Below are positions 42,801 through 52,686 of a stretch of 64,000 nucleotides of DNA, piece by piece. The notes beneath the pieces were generated by a model. It was given only the letters and a program-made list of their open reading frames with translations. It searched no databases and was not told the origin of the DNA. Numbering within the stretch: the first letter of the stretch is position 1; every line of letters starts with the position of its first letter. Made by a program: the position numbers and the translations under genes. The stretch is from Bacillus safensis (GTDB taxonomy: Bacteria; Bacillota; Bacilli; Bacillales; Bacillaceae), in contig BSBG01000003.1 of NCBI GenBank assembly GCA_030159235.1, positions 186,001-250,000 of the forward strand, written 5' to 3'.

Positions 42801-43440
42801 GCTGATCAAACTAGCCATTGAAGAGCTTGGAACAGTAAACTTAGGCAGCATTGATGAGTATGAACGTGTGAATGAACGCTATCTCTTCTTAACAGAGCAG
42901 CGGAATGATCTGACTGAAGCGAAAAATACATTATTCCAAGTCATTGAAGAAATGGATCAAGAGATGACAAAGCGCTTCTCTGAAACATTCTCTCAAATTC
43001 GCGCACACTTTGAAACTGTTTTCCAAGCATTATTTGGCGGCGGAAAAGCAGATCTTAAGCTGACAGATCCAAATGATTTACTCAACTCTGGCGTTGATAT
43101 TGTCGCGCAGCCACCAGGCAAAAAACTGCAAAACTTAAGCCTGCTTTCAGGCGGAGAGAGAGCATTAACAGCGATCGCTTTACTATTCTCTATTTTAAAA
43201 GTGAGACCTGTTCCATTCTGCGTGCTAGATGAAGTAGAAGCGGCGCTTGATGAAGCAAATGTTTTCCGTTTTGCGCAATACTTAAAGAAATACAGCGAAG
43301 AAACACAGTTCATTGTCATTACACACCGCAAGGGAACAATGGAAGAAGCAGATGTACTCTACGGCGTGACGATGCAGGAGTCAGGCGTTTCTAAGCTTGT
43401 ATCTGTCAAACTAGAAGAAACAAAAGAGCTTGTCCAGTAA
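39880..43440 (+). CDS. smc: Chromosome segregation protein SMC
   Basis: SMC forms ring-shaped dimers with ScpA and ScpB that extrude DNA loops from the origin. The 1186 residues have an N-terminal Walker A GPNGSGKSN near 32, long coiled coils (about 170-500 and 670-1020), a hinge (about 510-660 with GGSMTGGGV), the C-terminal signature LSGGERALTAIALLF near 1088 and Walker B VLDEVEAALDEAN near 1113. AAGGAGG precedes the ATG. rnc-smc-ftsY is the conserved Bacillus order. Confidence 0.97.
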   Translation: MFLKRLDVIGFKSFAQRVTVDFVKGVTAVVGPNGSGKSNITDAIRWVLGEQSAKSLRGGKMEDIIFAGSDSRKRVNLAEVTLTLDNEDHFLPIDFHEVSVTRRVYRSGESEFLINNQSVRLKDIIDLFMDSGLGKEAFSIISQGKVEEILSSKAEERRSIFEEAAGVLKYKTRKKKAENKLFETQDNLNRVEDILHELEDQVEPLRMQASIAKDYLQKKEELENVEIALTVHDIEALHEKWTTLGEAVERFKQDEMKQSTDIQAKEAKIEESRDRIQALDESINDLQEVLLFTSEELEKLEGKKEVLKERKKNAAANQGQLEESLVRLTEKQALLTEKIEQQKITRDSLQNEVQQLKDEVKTKQHQLSLHSEDVEGQIEQLKSDYFDLLNEQASIRNERTLLEEQQRQAAMQLERLTQNNQKHIEERVSVKEKKTDAEQQLSSLEEDILAQVKRFREAEQKLEQMKRQYEKKETALYQAYQYVQQAKSKKEMLESMQEDFSGFFQGVKEVLKAKERLGGIHGAIAELIQTDQQHETAIEIALGAATQHVVTENEAAARQAIGYLKQHSFGRATFLPMNVIKERSIQLRDVQTAEQHAAFIGVASHLVSFDETYQKVIQNLLGTVLIVRDLKGANELAKMLGHRYRIVTLDGDVVNPGGSMTGGGVKKKNNSLLSRNREIETLTKQLVEMEEKTTILEKETKETKQLIGANETQLNELRQRGETLREKQQELKGKLYELQVAEKNINAHLELYDQEKEELQQRSTELADKDKKQVDLEASLGDKLTALDEEINTLTKRKQTQSSTKETISAELTELKITLAKKEQSLANEQEKLSSLMAELEEAEQTLVETKEDLSLLTSEMSSSSSGAEQLEEAAKEKLENKNKTTALISERRKQRLALSDTLEFAERELKEQKRLYKQLTTGLKDEEIKLGRMEVELDNLIAYINEEYALSFEGAKEMYQLTLSPDEARKRVKLIKLAIEELGTVNLGSIDEYERVNERYLFLTEQRNDLTEAKNTLFQVIEEMDQEMTKRFSETFSQIRAHFETVFQALFGGGKADLKLTDPNDLLNSGVDIVAQPPGKKLQNLSLLSGGERALTAIALLFSILKVRPVPFCVLDEVEAALDEANVFRFAQYLKKYSEETQFIVITHRKGTMEEADVLYGVTMQESGVSKLVSVKLEETKELVQ

Positions 43441-43461
43441 TTAAAGGAGGTTATTGAACCA

Positions 43462-44448
43462 ATGAGCTTTTTTAAAAAACTAAAAGAAAAATTTACGCAG
43501 CAAACTGATTCAGTATCAGAAAAGTTTAAAGATGGACTTGAAAAAACGAGAAACTCCTTCCAAGGAAAAGTCAATGAACTGATTTCTCGCTACCGCAAAG
43601 TCGACGAAGACTTTTTTGAAGAGCTGGAAGAGGTTCTAATCGGCGCTGATGTCGGTTTCACGACTGTGATGGAACTAATTGATGAGCTGAAAAAAGAAGT
43701 GAAATTAAGAAACATTCAAGACCCAAGTGAAGTACAAGCGGTGATTTCTGAAAAACTGGTTGAAATCTACAATAGCGGAGAAGAACAAATTTCTGCACTT
43801 AATATTGAAGATGGACGTTTAAATATTATTTTATTTGTAGGCGTCAATGGCGTTGGGAAAACAACAACCATCGGCAAGCTTGCAAACAAGTTGAAAAATG
43901 AAGGGAAATCCGTCATTTTAGCAGCAGGTGATACGTTCCGTGCGGGTGCCATTGAGCAGCTTGAAGTTTGGGGAGAGCGTTCAGGTGTCCCTGTCGTCAA
44001 ACAAACAGCGGGCTCTGATCCAGCAGCAGTGATCTATGATGCCGTTCAATCAGCAAAGGCAAAAAATGCGGATGTCCTCATCTGTGATACAGCTGGAAGA
44101 CTTCAAAACAAAGTCAACTTGATGAAAGAGCTGGAGAAGGTCAAAAGAGTCATTGAGCGTGAGGTTCCAGATGCACCTCATGAAGTATTGCTTGCCCTTG
44201 ATGCAACAACGGGTCAAAACGCGATGGCACAAGCCAAGGAATTTTCTAAAGCGACAAATGTAACAGGGATTGCTTTAACAAAGCTTGACGGTACTGCAAA
44301 AGGCGGGATTGTTCTTGCGATTCGAAATGAACTGAACATCCCCGTGAAGCTTGTCGGTTTAGGTGAAAAGGTGGACGATCTGCAAGAGTTCGATGCAGAA
44401 TCGTATGTGTATGGATTATTCTCAGACGTAATTGATCAACAAGACTAA
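43462..44448 (+). CDS. ftsY: Signal recognition particle receptor FtsY
   Basis: FtsY receives the SRP-ribosome complex at the membrane. The 328 residues consist of an N-terminal helical region and the NG GTPase domain: GVNGVGKTTTIGK near 127 (G1), DTFRAGAIEQL near 154, DTAGR near 207 (G3) and TKLDGTAKGG near 272 (G4). The acidic A domain of E. coli FtsY is missing, as in other Bacilli. AAAGGAGG precedes the ATG. ylxM and ffh follow. Confidence 0.96.
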   Translation: MSFFKKLKEKFTQQTDSVSEKFKDGLEKTRNSFQGKVNELISRYRKVDEDFFEELEEVLIGADVGFTTVMELIDELKKEVKLRNIQDPSEVQAVISEKLVEIYNSGEEQISALNIEDGRLNIILFVGVNGVGKTTTIGKLANKLKNEGKSVILAAGDTFRAGAIEQLEVWGERSGVPVVKQTAGSDPAAVIYDAVQSAKAKNADVLICDTAGRLQNKVNLMKELEKVKRVIEREVPDAPHEVLLALDATTGQNAMAQAKEFSKATNVTGIALTKLDGTAKGGIVLAIRNELNIPVKLVGLGEKVDDLQEFDAESYVYGLFSDVIDQQD

Positions 44449-44449
44449 C

Positions 44450-44483
44450 AAAAATGCCGGCAAAACTGCTGGCATTTTTATTT
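44450..44483 (+). terminator. Intrinsic terminator after ftsY
   Basis: The stem AAAAATGCCGGC (44450-44461) pairs with GCTGGCATTTTT (44468-44479), loop AAAACT, followed by a T-rich tail. It begins one base past the ftsY stop. Confidence 0.85.
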
Positions 44484-44589
44484 ATGTACCGCTTCATGAA
44501 GTGACAAGATAAAAACTTGACACACAAGAGAGAACCGTGTAAACTTAGTTGATGTAAAGGGAATGAACTTAACAAAGGGGAGAGAGCCC

Positions 44590-44922
44590 ATGACGCTTGA
44601 AAAAACAACGAGAATGAATTACTTGTTTGACTTCTATCAATCGTTGTTGACCGCAAAGCAAAAGAGCTACATGTCGCTTTACTACCTAGACGATTTTTCC
44701 CTCGGTGAAATTGCGGATGAATATGAAGTATCAAGGCAGGCTGTTTATGATAATATTAAACGGACTGAAGCGATGCTTGAACAATATGAAGAAAAGCTGC
44801 TCTTGTTTAAGAAATTTAAAGAGCGTAAAGAACTTCTCAATCAAATGAGAGAGCTTGTAGCAGATTCCGCGCAAACGGAAGAAGCAGAAGCTTTAATTGA
44901 ATCGCTTGAGAAATTAGATTAG
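44590..44922 (+). CDS. ylxM: SRP-associated HTH protein YlxM
   Basis: YlxM is a sigma-70 region 4-like helix-turn-helix protein ([31 protein letters not shown] pattern, shown in part near residues 30-57) encoded before ffh throughout Firmicutes; in Streptococcus it binds SRP and modulates its GTPase. The ATG at 44590 follows AAGGGGAGAG and gives the 110-residue length of B. subtilis YlxM; an ATG at 44563 is upstream of that site. It lies 13 nt before ffh. Confidence 0.93.
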   Translation: MTLEKTTRMNYLFDFYQSLLTAKQKSYMSLYYLDDFSLGEIADEYEVSRQAVYDNIKRTEAMLEQYEEKLLLFKKFKERKELLNQMRELVADSAQTEEAEALIESLEKLD

Positions 44923-44935
44923 GAGGCGGCACAGT

Positions 44936-46276
44936 ATGGCATTTGAAGGATTAGCCGACCGACTGCAGCAGACGATTTCAAAAATCCGCGGCAAAGGAAA
45001 AGTGTCAGAGCAAGATGTAAAAGAAATGATGCGCGAGGTACGCCTTGCCCTTCTTGAAGCTGACGTCAATTTTAAAGTAGTCAAAGACTTTGTGAAAAAA
45101 GTAAGTGAGCGGGCAGTTGGACAAGAGGTTATGCAGAGCCTTACCCCTGGACAACAGGTCATTAAAGTTGTAAAAGAAGAACTCACTGAATTAATGGGCG
45201 GAGAAGAGAGTAAGATCGCTGTAGCGAAAAAATCTCCGACCGTCATTATGATGGTTGGTCTTCAAGGGGCAGGTAAAACAACCACAACTGGGAAGCTTGC
45301 TAATTTACTTCGCAAAAAACATAATCGCAAGCCGCTGATGGTGGCTGCAGATATTTACAGACCAGCAGCGATCCAGCAGCTTCAAACGCTCGGGAAACAG
45401 CTTGATATGCCGGTGTTTTCATTAGGTGATCAAGTCAGCCCTGTCGAAATTGCCAAACAGGCAATTGAAAAAGCGAAAGAAGAGCACCATGATTATGTCA
45501 TTTTAGATACAGCAGGACGCCTTCATATCGATGAAGAATTGATGGATGAACTTCAGAAAGTAAAAGAAGTAGCGAGTCCAGAAGAAATTTTCCTTGTTGT
45601 TGACTCTATGACAGGTCAAGATGCTGTTAATGTCGCAAAAAGCTTTAATGAACAGCTTGGTTTAACAGGTGTCGTTCTAACAAAACTAGACGGTGATACA
45701 AGAGGCGGTGCAGCACTTTCTATTCGAGCTGTCACCAATACGCCAATTAAATTCGCTGCCCTAGGAGAAAAGCTTGATGCGATTGAACCATTCCATCCGG
45801 AACGGATGGCATCAAGAATTCTTGGCATGGGAGATGTGCTTACGCTAATTGAAAAGGCACAGGCAAACGTTGACCAAGATAAAGCGAAAGAGCTTGAACA
45901 AAAAATGCGGACAATGAGCTTCACGCTCGATGATTTCCTCGAGCAGCTTGGCCAAGTTCGTAATATGGGTCCACTTGATGAATTGATCCAAATGATGCCG
46001 GGAGCCGGTAAAATGAAAGGGCTCAAAAACGTCCAAGTAGACGAAAAGCAGCTCAATCACATTGAAGCGATCATTAAATCAATGACGACCGAAGAAAAAG
46101 AACAGCCAGAGGTCATCAATGCAAGCCGAAGAAAACGGATTGCAAAAGGAAGCGGAACATCTGTTCAGGAAGTCAATCGCCTTTTAAAGCAATTTGACGA
46201 AATGAAAAAGATGATGAAGCAAATGACCAACATGTCCAAAGGGAAGAAAAAGGGCTTTAAATTACCATTTATGTAA
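44936..46276 (+). CDS. ffh: Signal recognition particle protein Ffh
   Basis: Ffh binds signal sequences and the 6S-like scRNA for co-translational targeting. The 446 residues have the N and G domains (GLQGAGKTTTTGK near 104, DIYRPAAIQQL near 135, DTAGRLH near 187, TKLDGDTRGG near 245) and a methionine-rich M domain (about 300-446) ending in a basic KGKKKGFKLPFM tail. TAGGAGGCGG precedes the ATG. It forms a pair with ylxM. Confidence 0.97.
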   Translation: MAFEGLADRLQQTISKIRGKGKVSEQDVKEMMREVRLALLEADVNFKVVKDFVKKVSERAVGQEVMQSLTPGQQVIKVVKEELTELMGGEESKIAVAKKSPTVIMMVGLQGAGKTTTTGKLANLLRKKHNRKPLMVAADIYRPAAIQQLQTLGKQLDMPVFSLGDQVSPVEIAKQAIEKAKEEHHDYVILDTAGRLHIDEELMDELQKVKEVASPEEIFLVVDSMTGQDAVNVAKSFNEQLGLTGVVLTKLDGDTRGGAALSIRAVTNTPIKFAALGEKLDAIEPFHPERMASRILGMGDVLTLIEKAQANVDQDKAKELEQKMRTMSFTLDDFLEQLGQVRNMGPLDELIQMMPGAGKMKGLKNVQVDEKQLNHIEAIIKSMTTEEKEQPEVINASRRKRIAKGSGTSVQEVNRLLKQFDEMKKMMKQMTNMSKGKKKGFKLPFM

Positions 46277-46315
46277 TTGGTTATACATGATAAAACTGTT
46301 GTTAAGAAAAAACAC

Positions 46316-46344
46316 TTTACAAACCCTTTTATCATTGTTAATAT
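46316..46344 (+). promoter_or_regulatory. Probable sigma-A promoter of rpsP
   Basis: TTTACA (46316-46321) and TAATAT (46339-46344) are 17 nt apart with TGT before the -10 (extended). It lies 38 nt before the rpsP start. Confidence 0.7.
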
Positions 46345-46357
46345 ACTATCTTGTTGA

Positions 46358-46653
<296 letters not shown>

Positions 46654-46654
<1 letters not shown>

Positions 46655-46899
46655 TGAATGAGCTGTCCTTGGAAGAATTGATTGTGTCCATCGTCGAGCC
46701 ACTTGTTGATTTCCCTGAAGATATTCATGTATCTTCATTAGAAAAAGATGAGCAGCTGATTTACACACTGTCTGTCAATGCTGAAGATACCGGAAAAGTG
46801 ATCGGAAAGCAGGGACGTACAGCAAAAGCGATACGAACAGTCATTTTTGCAGCAAGTGCAGAGTCTTCTAAGAAAGTTCAACTTGAGATTGCTGACTAA
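46654..46899 (+). CDS. khpA: KH-domain RNA-binding protein KhpA
   Basis: KhpA (YlqC) is an 81-residue single KH domain with the GxxG loop in VIGKQGRTAKAIRTV near residue 54. Family members pair with KhpB/Jag and affect cell envelope and sporulation genes. It begins on the last base of the rpsP stop. Its own stop overlaps the A tract that opens the following terminator. Confidence 0.93.
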
Positions 46900-46932
46900 A
46901 AAGGGAGAGGGCTTAGGACCTCCCCTTTTTTT
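46897..46932 (+). terminator. Intrinsic terminator after khpA
   Basis: The stem (AAAAGGG with one bulged A, then GAGG, within 46898-46910) pairs with CCTCCCCTTTT (46919-46929) and leads into a T run to 46932. It overlaps the khpA stop codon. Confidence 0.8.
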
Positions 46933-47002
46933 ACACGTTTAAATCTATTTTTCGTTATACTGTAGAGGACAAATGCCTTCGGATAGGGGGACAAAAAGGA
47001 AG

Positions 47003-47389
47003 ATGCAGATCATTCAACATGTCACCGTGATGCAAGTATTAACTGAAAGCAGTAAGGACAAACTGTTAACGACTTTTTTGGAGAAAAAAGAAAGACTAGA
47101 ACGTGAATGCAATCAACTATATTTTCAACTAAAAAAGCATGAAAAAGAACCACATCAGCAAGAAGCCATCCCTCAATTTCAAAAAGCCATCGATAAAAGG
47201 CAAGAGAAGATCCGGCAAATTGACTTTCAAGTAGAGCAGCTCCATATTTTGCCGCTTGGAAGTGAAATGAAAGAAACAGAAGTGGATGCACTGGTTGAAG
47301 TAAAAATAGGTGATAAATGGGATGACAAAATGCAAGATAATGTCATCGTCGTGAAAGACGGCACCATTGTGGAAATACGTCAGGGGTGA
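47003..47389 (+). CDS. ylqD: Conserved protein YlqD
   Basis: The 128-residue protein has a predicted central coiled-coil region (about 20-80, rich in K, E and Q) and a C-terminal beta-rich part with [20 protein letters not shown]. It matches the YlqD family found only between khpA and rimM in Bacilli; no function is known to me. The ATG at 47003 follows AAAAAGGAAG and gives the B. subtilis length. The stop overlaps the rimM leader, so coupling with rRNA maturation genes is likely. Confidence 0.88.
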   Translation: MQIIQHVTVMQVLTESSKDKLLTTFLEKKERLERECNQLYFQLKKHEKEPHQQEAIPQFQKAIDKRQEKIRQIDFQVEQLHILPLGSEMKETEVDALVEVKIGDKWDDKMQDNVIVVKDGTIVEIRQG

Positions 47390-47397
47390 TTGAGAAC

Positions 47398-47922
47398 ATG
47401 GAGACAGAATGGTTGAACGTTGGAAAGATCGTCAATACACACGGAGTGCGCGGAGAAGTACGTGTCGTGTCAAAGACGGATTTCCCAGAAGAGCGCTACA
47501 AAAAGGGAAGCGTTCTCTATATTTTTAAGCAAGGTCAAAGCGAGCCACTGAAAGTGACTGTTGCATCACACCGGCAGCACAAGCAGTTTGATTTGCTCAC
47601 ATTTGAAGAAATAAACTCATTAAATGAAGCTGAGCTTCTGAAAGAATCGATCTTAAAGGTAGAAAAAGAACATCTCGGGTCATTAGACGAAGGAGAATTT
47701 TATTTCCACCAAATCATTGGCTGTGAAGTATACGATGAAGAGGACAAGCTTATCGGTCAAATCAAAGAGATCTTAACGCCAGGGGCAAATGATGTGTGGG
47801 TGGTTGGAAGAAAAGGCAAAAAAGATGCCCTGATTCCTTATATTCCATCTGTCGTCAAAAACATTGATATCTCATCCAAAACTGTACACATTGAAGTGAT
47901 GGAAGGACTTATTGACGAATGA
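47398..47922 (+). CDS. rimM: 16S rRNA processing protein RimM
   Basis: RimM binds S19 and helps mature the 30S head. The 174 residues have an N-terminal RimM domain ([11 protein letters not shown]-like [17 protein letters not shown]) and a C-terminal PRC barrel (about 97-172) with [12 protein letters not shown] and the IPYIPSVV segment. The ATG at 47398 follows AGGGGTGA and gives the usual length; a GTG at 47386 is in frame but overlaps the ribosome site. The end overlaps trmD by 4 nt. Confidence 0.94.
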   Translation: METEWLNVGKIVNTHGVRGEVRVVSKTDFPEERYKKGSVLYIFKQGQSEPLKVTVASHRQHKQFDLLTFEEINSLNEAELLKESILKVEKEHLGSLDEGEFYFHQIIGCEVYDEEDKLIGQIKEILTPGANDVWVVGRKGKKDALIPYIPSVVKNIDISSKTVHIEVMEGLIDE

Positions 47923-48653
47923 AAATCGACTTCTTAACCCTTTTTCCTGAAATGTTCGAAGGTGTGCTTCACTCATCGATCTTAAAAAAAGCACAGGAGA
48001 AAGAAGCTGTCTCATTTCATGTTGTCAATTTTAGAGAGTATTCGGATCATAAGCATAAAACAGTGGATGACTATCCGTATGGCGGCGGTGCTGGCATGGT
48101 ACTGAAAGCACAGCCCGTATTTGATGCGGTAGAAGATTTGACGAAGAAAGCAAGCAAGAAGCCCCGAATCATTCTTGTCTGTCCTCAAGGGGAAAGATAT
48201 ACACAAAAGAAGGCAGAAGAACTTGCAAAAGAAGAGCACCTTATGTTCATTTGCGGCCACTATGAAGGCTACGATGAGCGCATCAGGGAGCATCTTGTCA
48301 CAGATGAGATCTCAATTGGAGATTTCGTTCTCACAGGCGGAGAGCTGCCGGCGATGATGATTGCAGACAGTGTGGTCAGGCTTTTGCCTCATGTGCTTGG
48401 AAAAGAAGCGTCTCACATCGAAGATTCATTTAGTACAGGTCTGCTTGAGCACCCGCACTATACAAGGCCAGCTGATTATAAAGGACTAAAAGTGCCGGAT
48501 GTGCTCCTCTCTGGAAATCATGCCAAAATTGAAGAGTGGCGGCGCAAAGAATCCTTGAAGCGAACCTATACAAGACGGCCAGATTTGATCGATTCGTGCA
48601 AAACATTATCGGACGAAGAAAAAAGATGGCTTTGGCAGCTTCATAATGACTAG
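47919..48653 (+). CDS. trmD: tRNA (guanine-37-N1)-methyltransferase
   Basis: TrmD methylates G37 next to the anticodon and prevents +1 frameshifts. The 244-residue knotted SPOUT enzyme begins [13 protein letters not shown] and has [14 protein letters not shown] near residue 48, [11 protein letters not shown] near 112 and [15 protein letters not shown] near 131. Its ATG overlaps the rimM stop. Confidence 0.97.
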   Translation: MKIDFLTLFPEMFEGVLHSSILKKAQEKEAVSFHVVNFREYSDHKHKTVDDYPYGGGAGMVLKAQPVFDAVEDLTKKASKKPRIILVCPQGERYTQKKAEELAKEEHLMFICGHYEGYDERIREHLVTDEISIGDFVLTGGELPAMMIADSVVRLLPHVLGKEASHIEDSFSTGLLEHPHYTRPADYKGLKVPDVLLSGNHAKIEEWRRKESLKRTYTRRPDLIDSCKTLSDEEKRWLWQLHND

Positions 48654-48659
48654 ATTGTA

Positions 48660-48688
48660 TTGCACACGGCATAGAGGTATGGTATGAT
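48660..48688 (+). promoter_or_regulatory. Probable sigma-A promoter of rplS
   Basis: TTGCAC (48660-48665) and TATGAT (48683-48688) are 17 nt apart, and TGG precedes the -10 (extended). It starts just after trmD and would produce a leader of about 95 nt before rplS. Confidence 0.75.
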
Positions 48689-48691
48689 ACT

Positions 48692-49138
<447 letters not shown>

Positions 49139-49150
49139 TGATATCAAAGG

Positions 49151-49184
49151 AAAGAGCTTGTTACCTGTAACAGGCTCTTTTTTT
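49151..49184 (+). terminator. Intrinsic terminator after rplS
   Basis: The stem AAAGAGCTTGTTAC (49151-49164) pairs with GTAACAGGCTCTTT (49167-49180) and is followed by a T run to 49184. The loop drawn is only two bases, so the top pairs probably open. Confidence 0.9.
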
Positions 49185-49232
49185 GTACAATGTATAGAAG
49201 AGATAACCGATAGAATGAGAGTAGGTGCACAT

Positions 49233-50081
49233 ATGACGATTCAATGGTTTCCAGGCCATATGGCAAAAGCAAGACGTGAAGTTACAGAAAAATTAAAGCT
49301 CATCGACATCGTATTTGAATTAACCGATGCAAGAATTCCGATGTCCTCTAGAAACCCAATGATCGAAGAAATCCTTCAAAATAAACCCAAAATCATGCTC
49401 TTAAACAAAGCAGATAAAGCAGATCCTCGTATGACAAAAGAGTGGCAGGCGCACCTTGAGCAGCAAGGCGTTCGGTCACTTGCCATTAACTCAGTCGATG
49501 GACAAGGGTTAAATCAGATTATCACGGCTTCAAAAGAAATCCTAAAAGAAAAATTCGATCGCATGAAAGCAAAAGGCGTCAAACCACGTGCCATTCGAGC
49601 GCTGATTATCGGGATTCCCAACGTCGGAAAATCGACCTTAATCAATCGTTTAGCAAAAAAGAACATTGCCAAAACAGGAGACCGGCCTGGTATTACGACT
49701 TCACAGCAATGGGTAAAAGTAGGAAAAGAACTAGAACTGCTCGATACCCCTGGAATTCTTTGGCCGAAGTTTGAAGATGAGAAAGTAGGACTCCGGCTTG
49801 CAGTGACTGGAGCGATCAAAGACTCCATCATCAACTTACAGGATGTCGCTGTGTACGCACTTCGTTTTCTAGAAGAAAACTATCCAGAGCGATTAAAAAA
49901 ACGCTATGATTTGGCGGAGATACCTGAAGATACGGTTGAGCTGTTTGATGCAATCGGCACAAAGCGGGGCTGTCTAATGAGCGGGGGATTCATTAACTAC
50001 GACAAAACCACCGAAATCATTATTCGAGATATTCGAACAGAAAAATTTGGTCCCCTCACTTTTGAGAAGCCTGAAAGCTAA
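49233..50081 (+). CDS. rbgA: 50S biogenesis GTPase RbgA
   Basis: RbgA (YlqF) is an essential GTPase for late 50S assembly around L16. The 282-residue protein shows a circularly permuted order: G4 NKADK near residue 57, then G1 [10 protein letters not shown] near 125, then G3 DTPG near 171, and an ANTAR-like C-terminal domain. The ATG at 49233 follows GAGTAGGTG and gives the B. subtilis length; the longer open frame from 48999 crosses rplS and its terminator and is rejected. A terminator-like hairpin begins on its stop. Confidence 0.96.
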   Translation: MTIQWFPGHMAKARREVTEKLKLIDIVFELTDARIPMSSRNPMIEEILQNKPKIMLLNKADKADPRMTKEWQAHLEQQGVRSLAINSVDGQGLNQIITASKEILKEKFDRMKAKGVKPRAIRALIIGIPNVGKSTLINRLAKKNIAKTGDRPGITTSQQWVKVGKELELLDTPGILWPKFEDEKVGLRLAVTGAIKDSIINLQDVAVYALRFLEENYPERLKKRYDLAEIPEDTVELFDAIGTKRGCLMSGGFINYDKTTEIIIRDIRTEKFGPLTFEKPES

Positions 50082-50114
50082 AAGACACGCAGCTCATGCG
50101 GGTCTTTATTTTTT
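50081..50114 (+). terminator. Intrinsic terminator between rbgA and rnhB
   Basis: AAAGAC-A-CGCA (50081-50091) pairs with TGCG-G-GTCTTT (50097-50107), one A-G mismatch, followed by ATTTTTT. It begins on the last base of the rbgA stop and lies 44 nt before rnhB. The mismatch suggests partial read-through. Confidence 0.65.
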
Positions 50115-50157
50115 GCGAAAAACTGCCGATATAAAGAAGGAGGCTGCGAAAAAGCCT

Positions 50158-50922
50158 ATGTACACGGTGAAACAAATCAAAGAACTAATAGAAAAGCATT
50201 CACACGACGAGTCATACATTCGTGAACTTGTGAAAGATGATACGAGAAAAAGTGTCCACAAACTCGTAGAAAAGTGGCACAAAGAGAGAGAAAAGCAGCA
50301 AGAACTTCGCGTGGCATGGGATGACATGCTGCAATTTGAAAACAAAGCAAAGGCGCAGGGATACACATGTATTGCGGGAATAGATGAAGCGGGAAGAGGA
50401 CCGCTGGCCGGCCCAGTTGTCGCAGCAGCTGTTATATTAAAGGAAGATACAGTCCTGCTCGGTTTAAACGACTCAAAGCAATTATCTGAGAAAAAAAGAT
50501 TGGCTTTTTATGACTTAATTCAAAAAGAAGCACTTGATATCGGAATCGGCATTGTTGATGCGGATACGATTGATGAAATCAACATTTACGAGGCATCAAG
50601 ACTGGCGATGGTGAGAGCTGTGGAGCAGTTAACTCATCCACCTGATTATCTGCTCATAGATGCCATGACACTCCCGCTCTCTACTCCTCAAGAGAATATC
50701 ATCAAAGGAGATGCAAAAAGTGTATCCATTGCAGCAGGTGCATGTATTGCGAAGGTGACAAGAGATCTGATGATGGAAGAGTACGGGCGAAAGTATCCTG
50801 AGTATCTATTTGAAAAACATAAAGGGTATGGAACGAAAGAGCACCTGGCTGCGATTCAAACACATGGTGTGGCTCCAATCCATCGATTATCGTTTGCACC
50901 AGTGAAATCTGTTATATCATAA
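50158..50922 (+). CDS. rnhB: Ribonuclease HII
   Basis: RNase HII cuts RNA in RNA-DNA hybrids, including single misinserted ribonucleotides. The 254 residues have an N-terminal extension (about 1-68) typical of Bacillus enzymes and the catalytic core: GIDEAGRGPLAGP near 74 (Asp-Glu), DAMTLP near 168 and GDAKSVSIAAGACIAKVTRD near 185. The ATG at 50158 follows AAGGAGG by 14 nt, a long spacing. An upstream ORF extension to 50047 runs through rbgA and is rejected. Confidence 0.92.
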   Translation: MYTVKQIKELIEKHSHDESYIRELVKDDTRKSVHKLVEKWHKEREKQQELRVAWDDMLQFENKAKAQGYTCIAGIDEAGRGPLAGPVVAAAVILKEDTVLLGLNDSKQLSEKKRLAFYDLIQKEALDIGIGIVDADTIDEINIYEASRLAMVRAVEQLTHPPDYLLIDAMTLPLSTPQENIIKGDAKSVSIAAGACIAKVTRDLMMEEYGRKYPEYLFEKHKGYGTKEHLAAIQTHGVAPIHRLSFAPVKSVIS

Positions 50923-50949
50923 ATATTTGACCTAAGGAGGCTGCCTGTG

Positions 50950-52686
50950 ATGACAAGAGTTGAGGACATACATACAGCACTGAATAGCCGGCTTAATACG
51001 GCCGAATCGGTTCCATTAAACACCGAAGGGAAGGAAAATGTTCATCGGCTGATTCTCGGCAAAGTACTAAAAATGCTTGGAGATGATACAGCCCTTGTTC
51101 AAATAGGCTCAACGAAAATAAAAGCACAGCTGGCGGCTCAGCTAAAAGCAGATGCATTTTATTGGTTCCAATTTGAACAAGAGGGCGGAGGCAGCCTCAA
51201 TAAACTAAGGCCCGTTCAGCAATTTGATCAAGATCCAAAAACGTTAAAGGATGCAGCGGCCAAACTATTAGAAGGCCTCTCACTTAAAAATGGGCTTGAA
51301 AATATGCTGACAGCTACAGCCTTTTTAAAGGAAAAGCCGGTCATCAACGAAGGAGAGTTAAAAACGGCAGTGAAGTGGATCGAACAGCTTCAAGGAGCTG
51401 ATGTGAAAAAAGGGCTCCAAGCACTCCTCTTTGCTTTAAAGAAAGATTTACCGATCCAGCAAGGGGTGCTTCAATCAATATTAGCTGTGAAATCATCCTC
51501 TGCTCTTCATCAGGATATGACAGCGCTACTAGATCGATTAACACAGCTGCCGAAGCACACAGACGCCACACAGACCCTTACACAAGCCGTTCGGTCAGTC
51601 ATAGATGCTGAGACAACCGTCCATGCAGAAAAGCTCTTATCGGCCCTTCTAGCAGCGAGAGAAGGCGAGGCGAAGCAAGGCGGCAATATACCAGTAACAA
51701 CTCAGCTCAACTCGTCTCAGCAAAAAGAAAATAGCCAAGCCTCAATCGTTCAAGAGCGTCAGACGGCCCAAGTTCTTCAGCCGAATGTGCAGCAGTCAAC
51801 GAGTCCAAAAGAGCTGCAAGTCCCGCTTCAGCAAATTGAACGGATACTGGCAAGTTTGATGAAACAAGGTGCAGACGGGAAGCAAGAGCCCAACTTAAAG
51901 CAGCTCACGTCACTATTGCAAGGGCTTCAGCAGGCAGGGTCCCAGCCTGACGCAAAAGCAGCTGTGCTTCAAAAAGAGTTTCCATTCCTTTCGAAACCAG
52001 AGGCGAAAGCAGTGGCTCAGGTGGTGCAGCAGACAGAACCCGCACTAAGCAATAAAACCGATGTGCTCGATTTACTCATGACGATGAAAAAGGCAATCGG
52101 TGTGCGTGATGAAATTGGTATGCTGAAACTGCTCGAAAAAGGCAGCCAGGATGTCAAAAGTCAGGAGCTGCATCAATTAAAGCTCGCCTTAAATGATGTG
52201 AGGCAGGCGGATTTACCAGAGCATGTTAAAAAAGAAGTGGATCAATTGTTTCATAGATTGAATGGACAGTTATTTGTGCAGCAGGAGAACCAAACCGTCA
52301 GCCAAATGATGATCTCCTATCCTCTTTTCTCAAAACATAGTGTGCAAGATTTAACCTTTATTCTAAAAGGACATAAGAACAAAGATGGCTCAATTGACAT
52401 TTCTCAGTGCCGTCTCATGTTTTACTTAAATATGGAAAACCTAGAAGAAACCTTAATAGACTGTACGATTCAGCAAAAGGTCATGTCCATTACAGTCGAG
52501 ACAGCTCATGAACTGCAAGGAACCATTAATCCGATGATCCCGGCTGTACGGGAGAATTTAAATGCCCTTGGATACAGTTTAACGGGAATTACAGCAAAAA
52601 AGAGACAAGAGCCAGTAGATCCGTCTCACTTTCTAGATGAACACTTTCATAAAATCAGCGAGAAAGGGCTGGACTTACGAGTATGA
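50950..52686 (+). CDS. ylqG: FliK-like C-terminal domain protein YlqG
   Basis: This 578-residue protein is annotated as unknown in relatives. I see an N-terminal beta-rich segment (about 27-75, VLKMLGDDTALVQIGSTKIK) of the sort often found in FliK-type proteins, and a long Gln/Lys/Ala-rich, low-complexity middle (about 100-450) with low aromatic content. The C-terminal part (about 480-560) reads as MFYLNMENLEETLIDCTIQ, then AVRENLNALGYSLTGITAKK. That last part follows the pattern of the flagellar hook-length control domain (Flg_hook, FliK C-terminal). Its ATG follows AAGGAGG (GTG at 50947 is also possible), and its stop overlaps ylqH as ATGA. Function is inference. Confidence 0.85.
   Translation: MTRVEDIHTALNSRLNTAESVPLNTEGKENVHRLILGKVLKMLGDDTALVQIGSTKIKAQLAAQLKADAFYWFQFEQEGGGSLNKLRPVQQFDQDPKTLKDAAAKLLEGLSLKNGLENMLTATAFLKEKPVINEGELKTAVKWIEQLQGADVKKGLQALLFALKKDLPIQQGVLQSILAVKSSSALHQDMTALLDRLTQLPKHTDATQTLTQAVRSVIDAETTVHAEKLLSALLAAREGEAKQGGNIPVTTQLNSSQQKENSQASIVQERQTAQVLQPNVQQSTSPKELQVPLQQIERILASLMKQGADGKQEPNLKQLTSLLQGLQQAGSQPDAKAAVLQKEFPFLSKPEAKAVAQVVQQTEPALSNKTDVLDLLMTMKKAIGVRDEIGMLKLLEKGSQDVKSQELHQLKLALNDVRQADLPEHVKKEVDQLFHRLNGQLFVQQENQTVSQMMISYPLFSKHSVQDLTFILKGHKNKDGSIDISQCRLMFYLNMENLEETLIDCTIQQKVMSITVETAHELQGTINPMIPAVRENLNALGYSLTGITAKKRQEPVDPSHFLDEHFHKISEKGLDLRV

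Noticed and set aside
46930-46961. TTTACA and TATACT as a ylqD promoter
   Set aside because: The spacing is 20 nt and the -35 lies in the khpA terminator T tract.
50047-50157. N-terminal extension of the rnhB reading frame
   Set aside because: It overlaps the rbgA end and the hairpin at 50081-50114; AAGGAGG at 50137-50143 points to the ATG at 50158.
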